NCBI GenBank assembly: GCA_025933895.1
Contig: JAICZB010000109.1
Coordinates: 1-7,695, forward strand
Direction of reading: 5' to 3'
From: Thermoleophilia bacterium
GTDB lineage: Bacteria > Actinomycetota > Thermoleophilia > Gaiellales > Gaiellaceae
Length of the DNA stretch: 7,695 nucleotides
Shown: positions 1 through 4,299 of the stretch, one piece after another
How positions within the stretch are numbered: position 1 is the stretch's first letter
Layout: every line of letters begins with the position of its first letter
Program-made: the position numbers and the translations under genes
The notes under the pieces: generated by a model
The model's database searches: none
What the model was told of the DNA's origin: nothing
The model's input: the letters and a program-made list of their open reading frames with translations, nothing else

Positions 1-202
1 GAGGACGCGGCCGCCCGACGCTGGCCGCTCCGAGAGCAGCGTGGCCGCAAAGCTGGGCGTCGCCTCGACGACGCCGCGACGAGTCGGCGGGGAGCCCACA
101 CCGCCCTCATCGGCAGTTCACGCCCTGGATTCAAGCCGCCGAGCCCGGAGAAGCCCGCCGACGCCCAGGATCCCGCATGGTTGAGCGATTCCTGGGGCGA
201 GA
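1..202. other. No confident gene at left edge
   Basis: All six frames were considered here. Plus frame 1 is open from the first base through to about 651, but its translation is an Arg/Ser/Pro-rich low-complexity string typical of random GC-rich DNA, and from 203 on it runs antisense to a better candidate gene. Plus frame 3 stops at about 211 and frame 2 at about 183, neither giving a recognisable protein end. I see no RNA gene, repeat or promoter in this stretch. The end of a gene entering from the left cannot be excluded. Confidence 0.4.
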
Positions 203-550
203 CTACTTCTGACGCCGCAGTGCAGCGATCCAGGCCTGTGCCGATGCGCTCGTGGCCGGCTCCGTGTCCGATCCCGGCTGTTCCACGGGCTCCGCGGCTG
301 CGTCACGGCCGAGCATCCGCTGTAGCCGTGCGTGCAGGCTCGACGCAACCTGCTCCTGTCCGTCGGTCGAGGCAGGTTCTGCCCGGGCCGGGTGCATGCG
401 CGCGTGCCAGAGCTCGATGTGCAACCGATCGATCTCCTCGACGAGCATCAGGATCGCGCGACCGACGGCGGCGGACTCCTCGCCACCGGACTGCCGCAGC
501 CTCTCGCCCCAACTCCGGAGCGCTTCGACCTTCTCTTCGTCCAGCCGCAT
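203..550 (-). CDS. Small helical hypothetical protein, 115 aa
   Basis: The function is unknown. The ATG at 550 gives a protein that begins MRLDEEKVEALRSWGERL. Residues 1-50 form a charged, heptad-like helical region (alternating E/R/L, with LMLVEEIDRLHIELWHAR at 34-51), so a coiled-coil or dimerising helix is likely. Residues 52-105 are Ala/Pro/Glu-rich and probably disordered, and the end is a short basic segment. There are no cysteines, signal peptide or membrane segment, so it should be cytoplasmic. The frame is open further upstream to 814, but that extension is low-complexity and Arg/Pro-rich, so the start at 550 was preferred. The Shine-Dalgarno is weak (a GAGCGG just upstream). It resembles short proteins of unknown function that I associate with Thermoleophilia, an impression that was not tested. 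No neighbour suggests a role. Confidence 0.6.
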   Translation of the reverse strand: MRLDEEKVEALRSWGERLRQSGGEESAAVGRAILMLVEEIDRLHIELWHARMHPARAEPASTDGQEQVASSLHARLQRMLGRDAAAEPVEQPGSDTEPATSASAQAWIAALRRQK

Positions 551-885
551 CCGCTCATGGTGACAGGCGGCCGGCGAGGCTGCAGGTCGACCATCTCGAC
601 GCGATTCCGGGCCACGCACCGGTATCCCGGTTCTATCGTTCAGCAACGTGAACAGCCCAGATGTCTGGGGCTGATTAGCGGCAGGTCTCGCAATCGAGAG
701 CGCGGCAGCGCGGACACTTACGGGCGGAGGGGCCGTGTCATCGACGGCGAGTCCCTCTGCGGCCAGTAGGTCAGGGCGGCCCGCTCGACATCTCGGCGCG
801 GCCCTCCCGTTCACCGGCTCGTGTCCGATCGATTCTGCGGACTCGGCTAGAAGGACGAGCGAGCGCCCCGCCGAACCTTGCGCGC
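551..885. other. Gene-free stretch with two palindromes
   Basis: No convincing coding region is seen on either strand across these 335 bases. The minus-strand frame of the small protein at 203-550 stays open to 814 but has no coding character there. The part around 631-675 is less GC-rich than its surroundings and holds two adjoining inverted repeats, which would fit a control region for the minus-strand gene at 203-550. No clear -35/-10 pair was found. The rest (about 680-885) shows nothing recognisable. Confidence 0.5.
638..673. repeat. Two adjoining inverted repeats
   Basis: The first repeat is GTTCA-N6-TGAAC at 638-653, with exact 5-base arms. The second is CCCAGA-TG-TCTGGG at 656-669, with exact 6-base arms. 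The second extends outward by CAG (653-655) and CTG (671-673) with one unpaired G at 670. They lie about 90-120 bases upstream of the minus-strand start at 550. They could be operator half-sites or a small RNA hairpin, but the two-base centre of the second repeat suits a DNA-binding dimer better than a stable RNA loop. The GTTC...GAAC orientation is opposite to the GAAC-N4-GTTC actinobacterial LexA box. Confidence 0.4.
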
Positions 886-1245
886 ATGTACTCGCTCGGA
901 ATGGACACGATCGCCGGCGCGAAGCTCCTGCAGCTGAAATTCGGGCCGGCCGGCGTCTTTCAACCGGACCAGGCCGTGATCCATGAAGGACGCCGTGCCA
1001 GGTTCGTCCGCATCAGCGAGGGCGCGGCGATCATCAGGTATTGCGGCGACAGCCGCTCACTGGCGGTTCCGCCGGAGACTCTCTCCCTTCCGCCGGACGA
1101 AGCGGAGCCGACCGCGGCTCGGACGCCGCGGACTCGGCGCCCCTCGTCGGGGACGGTCTCCCGGATCCTTGCGCATGGATCCTCCGCAGGCGTCGCGAAC
1201 CGGTCACTGTCGCGCACCGCACGAAGACGCTTGACGATCGTGTAG
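886..1245 (+). CDS. Uncertain small hypothetical protein, 119 aa
   Basis: The function is unknown. Residues 1-75 look protein-like: GAKLLQLKFGPAGVFQPDQAV is followed by a beta-rich segment containing ARFVRISEGAAIIRY and a short VPPETLSLPP motif. This suggests a small beta domain. From about residue 76 to the end the sequence is an Arg/Ser/Thr/Pro-rich tail typical of non-coding frames, so the reading frame may be real only at its start, perhaps with a decayed or frameshifted end. A second in-frame ATG at 901 would give 114 aa. Neither start has a proper Shine-Dalgarno: the nearest purine run, AAGGACGAG at 851-859, is 26 bases from the first ATG. There is no signal peptide or membrane segment. 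The gene ends 43 bases before the 3' end of the opposing tRNA gene. It could be non-coding. Confidence 0.4.
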   Translation: MYSLGMDTIAGAKLLQLKFGPAGVFQPDQAVIHEGRRARFVRISEGAAIIRYCGDSRSLAVPPETLSLPPDEAEPTAARTPRTRRPSSGTVSRILAHGSSAGVANRSLSRTARRRLTIV

Positions 1246-1288
1246 CGACGTCGCTGCGGCACGACGCGCCGAGCCGGTGATCGAGCGA

Positions 1289-1373
1289 TGCCGGGGGCGG
1301 GACTCGAACCCGCACGGCCCGAGGGCCACCCGATTTTAAGTCGGGCGCGTCTGACCAGTTCCGCCACCCCGGC
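1289..1373 (-). tRNA. tRNA-Leu (anticodon UAA)
   Basis: Read on the minus strand, all arms of a class II tRNA can be paired by eye. The acceptor stem is GCCGGGG with CCCCGGC plus discriminator A at 1289. The D arm contains AACTGGTCAGA. The anticodon stem CCCGA/TCGGG encloses the seven-base loop CTTAAAA with anticodon TAA at 1336-1338. The long variable arm is GGCCC-TC-GGGCC, and the T arm is GCGGG-TTCGAGT-CCCGC. The long variable arm and the anticodon make it leucine, reading UUA (and UUG by wobble). The 3' CCA is not encoded and must be added enzymatically. This is the isoacceptor called bldA in Streptomyces, where it limits translation of rare TTA codons. None of the genes called in this window has a TTA codon. 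Confidence 0.97.
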
Positions 1374-1379
1374 GCGGTC

Positions 1380-1385
1380 AGCGTA
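1380..1385 (-). promoter_or_regulatory. Possible -10 box of the tRNA-Leu gene
   Basis: The minus strand reads TACGCT here, a TAnnnT-type actinobacterial -10. It ends only six bases before the mature 5' end of the tRNA, so transcription could begin at or next to the first tRNA base. No -35 resembling TTGACA stands at 16-18 bases upstream. The whole space between the tRNA and the divergent dsbB start is 46 bases, so the two promoters must overlap. This is a weak call. Confidence 0.3.
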
Positions 1386-1405
1386 ACGCCCACCGCGGCG
1401 ACCGA

Positions 1406-1411
1406 TACCCT
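1406..1411 (+). promoter_or_regulatory. Probable leaderless -10 box for dsbB
   Basis: TACCCT, within GATACCCT, fits the actinobacterial TAnnnT -10 pattern and ends eight bases before the ATG at 1420. Transcription would start at or within a base or two of the start codon, giving a leaderless mRNA. The absence of any Shine-Dalgarno before this ATG supports this. The same GATACCCT stands six bases before the GTG start at 7495. No -35 is evident. Confidence 0.5.
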
Positions 1412-1419
1412 GCGGCCCG

Positions 1420-2022
1420 ATGCCGCACGACACGGGGATCAACCACGACGTGGTCGTCGCGCTCTCCGTGCTCGGCGTCGTCGGCCAGGTGCTGATCGGG
1501 CTGGCGCTCGTCGTGAGTGCGCTCGCGCTCGCCGGGGTCCGGTCGCCGCTCCACGCCGTCCGCAACCTGCTCTGGGGCTACGAGTTGTGGGGCGCCTTCG
1601 TCGTCGCGTCCGTCGCGACCGGAGGGAGTCTCTTCTTCTCGCAGGTCACCGGCGCCATCCCGTGTGAGTTCTGCTGGTTCCAGCGGGTGCTCATGTACCC
1701 GCTCTCGATCCTCACGCTCTTCCTGGCCGCGCGCGGGGACAACCGCGGGGCGCGCTATCTGATCCCGCTCCCGGTCGTCGGGGCCGGCACCTCGATCTAC
1801 CACATGCTGATCGAGCGCGGGGTGATCACGGAGCCGAAGGCGTGCCTTCTTTCAGGTGGGGGTTGCTCCACGAATTGGATCGCGAGAGAGGATTTCGGCT
1901 ATCTCACGATCCCGACTCTCGCGCTCACGGCCTTCCTGCTTCTCATCGGATTCTTGGTCCTCGCATCCACCGGAGCGGACGAGACGGAAGACGAAGCGGC
2001 TACCCTTCCCGCCCATGCCTAG
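1420..2022 (+). CDS. dsbB: DsbB-family membrane thiol oxidoreductase
   Basis: This 200-aa integral membrane protein should reoxidise the neighbouring DsbA-like protein and pass electrons to membrane quinone, as DsbB/BdbC proteins do. The first redox pair is C82-x-x-C85 in the family signature CEFCWFQR, and a second pair is C142...C149 in CLLSGGGCSTNW. The four cysteines match the two disulfide loops of DsbB. Hydrophobic segments lie at about 10-38, 55-75, 88-104, 112-131 and 162-183, which is five rather than the family's usual four. The extra one is at the N-terminus, so topology is not certain. The C-terminal 18 residues are acidic. The ATG at 1420 has no Shine-Dalgarno but a -10-like box eight bases upstream, suggesting leaderless translation. 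The stop overlaps the dsbA start by eight bases, so the two are one transcript. Family is firm from the cysteine motifs. The choice of DsbB over BdbC as a name is arbitrary. Confidence 0.92.
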   Translation: MPHDTGINHDVVVALSVLGVVGQVLIGLALVVSALALAGVRSPLHAVRNLLWGYELWGAFVVASVATGGSLFFSQVTGAIPCEFCWFQRVLMYPLSILTLFLAARGDNRGARYLIPLPVVGAGTSIYHMLIERGVITEPKACLLSGGGCSTNWIAREDFGYLTIPTLALTAFLLLIGFLVLASTGADETEDEAATLPAHA

Positions 2023-2890
2023 CGGGAAGAGGGCCAGACAGCAGAGGCGTACGGCGGCCGCCACCGCGCCTCCGCCCGTGCGCTCGAAAGGCGTCGGCGG
2101 AGCTCGCACGCGGCAGGCGTCGCCGCGCGCGCTCGCTATCGCAGGCGTCGTCGTCGCGCTCGCGTTGATCGCGATCGTGCTCGGCGTGGTGCTCACCAAG
2201 GGCAGTGGCAGCGGCGGCGGTGGGACGGTCTCCGCGAGCGACGTGCAAGGGCTGGGTACGACCGGAAGCGCGACCTCGCCGAGCGCGCTCCAGGGCGCGA
2301 CCGAGGCGAACGACCTCTTCAAGGGCATCCCGCAGAAGGGGCTCATGCTCGGCAGTCCGAGCGCCAAGGTCGAGATGGAGATGTTCATCGACGTCCAGTG
2401 CCCGTTCTGCCAGGACTACGAGACGACCAAGCTGCCGACGATCGTCCAGAAGTACATCCGAACGGGGAAGGTGCAGCTGCAGCTGCGGCCGTGGGCGTTC
2501 ATCGGCGGCAAGGGGTCGCAGTCGTTCAGCGGCCGCCTCGGCCTCATCGCCGCCACCTTCCAGAGCAAGGGATTCGAGTACGCGAAGGTTCTCTACGACA
2601 ACCAGCGGACGGAGAACACCGGCTGGCTGGACGGCCGGATGATGGCGAGCATCGCCGCAAGCGTGAACGGCCTCAACCTGGAGCAGTGGCGCGCGGACAC
2701 GAACAGCTCCGCGCCCCAGCAGATCGCGGACCGGGTCGACAAGCTCGCGACCAAGCTGAGCCTCGTCGGCACGCCGTCGGTGCTCGTGGGCCCGACCGGC
2801 GGCAAGCTCAGCGCTGTCGGGACCCCGGGCCAGGAGCCGACCCTGCAGGAGACCGAGCAGGCGCTCGACGGCGCGCTCGCGAGCTCGTAG
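2015..2890 (+). CDS. dsbA: Membrane-anchored DsbA-like oxidoreductase
   Basis: This 291-aa thioredoxin-fold protein (DsbA/thioredoxin_4 family) should introduce disulfides into exported proteins. Residues 1-38 are a basic Arg/Ser/Ala tail predicted to be cytoplasmic. Residues 39-60 form a single membrane helix (ALAIAGVVVALALIAIVLGV), and a Gly/Ser-rich linker follows to about 105. The catalytic domain follows, with the active-site C129-P-F-C132 in DVQCPFCQDY, an inserted helical part at about 150-245, and the cis-proline loop G-T-P254-S. These two are the only cysteines. A signal anchor with no lipobox cysteine suggests it stays tethered outside the membrane. The frame is open upstream to 1856, but that part overlaps dsbB out of frame and is Arg/Ser-rich. 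The ATG at 2015, eight bases inside the end of dsbB, is preferred and implies translational coupling. There is no clear Shine-Dalgarno. Pairing with dsbB supports the role. Confidence 0.92.
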   Translation: MPSGKRARQQRRTAAATAPPPVRSKGVGGARTRQASPRALAIAGVVVALALIAIVLGVVLTKGSGSGGGGTVSASDVQGLGTTGSATSPSALQGATEANDLFKGIPQKGLMLGSPSAKVEMEMFIDVQCPFCQDYETTKLPTIVQKYIRTGKVQLQLRPWAFIGGKGSQSFSGRLGLIAATFQSKGFEYAKVLYDNQRTENTGWLDGRMMASIAASVNGLNLEQWRADTNSSAPQQIADRVDKLATKLSLVGTPSVLVGPTGGKLSAVGTPGQEPTLQETEQALDGALASS

Positions 2891-2904
2891 CGCCGCAGAC
2901 CTCC

Positions 2905-2937
2905 GCCGGAAGTGCGCAAAGAGCGCGCCTTTCCGGC
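2905..2937 (+). terminator. Terminator-like hairpin after dsbA
   Basis: GCCGGAA (2905-2911) pairs with TTCCGGC (2931-2937). Inside it GTGCGC (2912-2917) pairs with GCGCGC (2923-2928, one G-T pair) around the loop AAAGA, with a two-base bulge at 2929-2930. It begins 14 bases after the dsbA stop. Only a poor T-run follows (CTTGACC), so termination would be weak or of the U-poor kind reported for actinobacteria. Its right edge abuts the TTGACC -35 box of the next promoter. Confidence 0.55.
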
Positions 2938-2967
2938 TTGACCGTTCGAGCGGCTCGCGCATAGGCT
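2938..2967 (+). promoter_or_regulatory. SigA-type promoter upstream of rmuC
   Basis: TTGACC (2938-2943) matches the -35 consensus at five of six positions. After an 18-base spacer comes TAGGCT (2962-2967), a TAnnnT -10. The start of transcription is expected near 2974, about 93 bases before the rmuC ATG at 3067. This is the best-looking housekeeping promoter in the window. Its -10 lies between the arms of the palindrome 2951-2977, and its start point falls on the first base of the hairpin at 2974-3011. Confidence 0.5.
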
Positions 2968-2977
2968 CTGCGAGCCG
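2951..2977. promoter_or_regulatory. Palindrome enclosing the -10 box
   Basis: CGGCTCGC (2951-2958) and GCGAGCCG (2970-2977) are perfect 8-base inverted arms separated by 11 bases that contain the whole TAGGCT -10 element. A dimeric repressor on these arms would block RNA polymerase. In RNA read from upstream they would instead form a hairpin whose right arm shares GCCG (2974-2977) with the next stem, so the two cannot form together. Chance palindromes are fairly common at this GC content, so the operator role is an inference. Confidence 0.4.
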
Positions 2978-3017
2978 GTTCCGAGGGACTTACGGGTTCG
3001 TCGGGGCCGGCGTTTTT
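2974..3017 (+). terminator. Strong hairpin plus T-run in rmuC leader
   Basis: GCCGGTTCCGA (2974-2984) pairs with TCGGGGCCGGC (3001-3011) as an uninterrupted 11-bp stem that includes two G-T pairs, with a 16-base loop. It is followed by GTTTTT (3012-3017). This is the only classical intrinsic terminator shape in the window. It could be the true end of the dsbB-dsbA transcript. If the promoter at 2938-2967 is active, however, its RNA would start at the base of this stem and could end at the T-run, giving an RNA of about 44 bases or an attenuator for rmuC. I do not recognise a known RNA family in it. Confidence 0.6.
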
Positions 3018-3066
3018 CGTGGTTCCCGGGTCCGTCCGACGCGATCTCTACGGTTCTGCGCCCCAA

Positions 3067-4278
3067 ATGATCGTCGGACTCGTCATCGGTCTCGTCCTCG
3101 GCGCAACGGCTGCCTGGCTCGTGCTGCGAGCCCAGTTCGCAAGCCGGGCGGCCGCATTCGAGGAGGCTCGCGCATCGTTCGGCTCCACGCTCAAGGCGCT
3201 CGCCGCGGATGCTCTCGCGACGAACAACCAGTCGTTTCTGACCCTCGCCAAGTCGCAGCTCGAGCAGCTTCAGCAGCGGACGACGCAGGAGATGGAGCAG
3301 CGCAAGCAGGCGGTCGAGCATCTGGTGACGCCGATTGCCGAGTCCCTCCAGAAGGTCGACGGGAAGCTCCAGCAACTCGAGGTCGCGCGCACTCGCGCGT
3401 ACTCGGAGTTGAGCGTCCAGGTCCGCCAGCTCGCCGAGACCCAAAGCGAGCTTCGTAGCGAGACGGGGAACCTCGTGAGCGCCCTACGCGACCGGCCCAA
3501 CGTCCGCGGGCGCTGGGGCGAGATCCAGCTCAGGCGAGTGGTCGAGATGGCGGGGATGCTCGAGCACTGCGACTTCGAGACGCAGGCGCATGTGCCGACC
3601 GAGGACAGCCGCCTCCGTCCCGACCTCGTCGTCAAGCTCCCGGGCGCGAAGACCGTAGTCGTCGACGCGAAGTTCGCCGGTCAGGCGTACCTCGAGTCCC
3701 TCTCGGCTCGTGACGACGACGAGCGCGTGGCGAAGCTCCGTGACCACGCCCGTCAGGTCCGAGATCACATCGTGAAGTTGTCCGGAAAGAGCTACTGGGC
3801 GCAATTCGACGCCGCGCCGGAGTTCGTCGTGCTGTTCATCCCGGGCGAGACCTTCCTGAGCGCAGCGCTCGAACAGGATCCGTCGTTGATCGAGGAAGGC
3901 GTGAACCAGCAGGTGATCCTCGCTACGCCCACCACGCTGATCGCTCTCCTGCGGGCGGTCGCCTACGGGTGGCGACAGGAGACGATCGCCGAGTCGGCAA
4001 AGGCGATCAGCGACCTCGGACGCGAGCTGTACGGACGGCTCGCGACACTGACCGAGCATTTCGCAAAGGTCGGCCGAGGCCTCGACACGGCGGTCCGCTC
4101 CTACAACGAGGCAGTTGGATCACTGGAGACGCGCGTTCTCCCGAGCGCTCGGAAGTTCCGCGACCACGGAGTCTCACCCGCGGCAGAACTTGCGGAACTC
4201 GGAGGCATCGAGCGAACGACGCGGCCGGTGACCGCGCCGGAGCTCGCCGCCGGCGACACGACGGCCGACGCCGCCTAG
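3067..4278 (+). CDS. rmuC: RmuC-family putative DNA recombination protein
   Basis: RmuC proteins carry a PD-(D/E)XK-like nuclease fold. In E. coli loss of rmuC raises inversion between short inverted repeats, but the biochemical activity is poorly known. In this 403-aa protein, residues 2-20 form a membrane helix (IVGLVIGLVLGATAAWLVL) and residues 25-135 a long Gln/Glu/Leu-rich coiled coil. The RmuC domain runs from about 140 to 350, with landmarks RGRWGE (147-152), RPDLVVKLPG (184-193), VVDAKF (198-203) and WRQE (302-305). D186, D200 and K202 fit the expected acidic and lysine positions. The last 40 residues are Ala/Thr-rich. A GTG at 3019 would add 16 residues. The ATG at 3067 was chosen because the membrane helix follows at once, as is usual in the family. 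Neither start has a Shine-Dalgarno, and a TAnnnT box (TACGGT, 3049-3054) 12 bases before the ATG could allow a nearly leaderless transcript. The stop codon lies in a 17-bp tandem repeat. Confidence 0.9.
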   Translation: MIVGLVIGLVLGATAAWLVLRAQFASRAAAFEEARASFGSTLKALAADALATNNQSFLTLAKSQLEQLQQRTTQEMEQRKQAVEHLVTPIAESLQKVDGKLQQLEVARTRAYSELSVQVRQLAETQSELRSETGNLVSALRDRPNVRGRWGEIQLRRVVEMAGMLEHCDFETQAHVPTEDSRLRPDLVVKLPGAKTVVVDAKFAGQAYLESLSARDDDERVAKLRDHARQVRDHIVKLSGKSYWAQFDAAPEFVVLFIPGETFLSAALEQDPSLIEEGVNQQVILATPTTLIALLRAVAYGWRQETIAESAKAISDLGRELYGRLATLTEHFAKVGRGLDTAVRSYNEAVGSLETRVLPSARKFRDHGVSPAAELAELGGIERTTRPVTAPELAAGDTTADAA

Positions 4279-4299
4279 AACCCGACGCCGCCTAGAACC
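4266..4299. repeat. 17-bp tandem repeat at convergent stops
   Basis: CGACGCCGCCTAGAACC occurs twice with no gap, at 4266-4282 and 4283-4299, both copies identical. The TAG in the first copy (4276-4278) ends rmuC. The CTA in the second copy (4292-4294) is the TAG of the opposing baeRF gene. Because CTAG is its own complement, a single copy could serve both genes with a 4-base overlap of the two ends. CGACGCCGCC occurs once more at 4312-4321, inside the end of the minus-strand gene. Slipped-strand duplication is the simplest origin. Confidence 0.95.

Noticed and set aside
638..653. LexA/SOS box
   Set aside because: The arms are GTTC...GAAC, the reverse of the GAAC-N4-GTTC order needed for the actinobacterial LexA site, and the spacing differs.
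960..1565. Minus-strand open frame (201 aa) containing VAELVRRARLKIGWPSGRAG
   Set aside because: That peptide is the translation of the tRNA-Leu gene itself, a well-known false protein. The remainder is antisense to dsbB and to the uncertain ORF at 886-1245.
2000..2962. Minus-strand open frame (320 aa)
   Set aside because: It is antisense to dsbA and extends through the promoter and hairpin region. It has Arg/Ala-rich low complexity only.
716..2996. ACTTACGGG present at both 716-724 and 2988-2996
   Set aside because: Repeated 9-mers are expected by chance many times in a window of this length. The flanks do not match.
3019..3066. GTG at 3019 as the rmuC start (16 more residues)
   Set aside because: The extra residues lack family character, precede the membrane anchor with an odd polar stretch, and begin two bases after the terminator T-run. 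The ATG at 3067 fits RmuC better.
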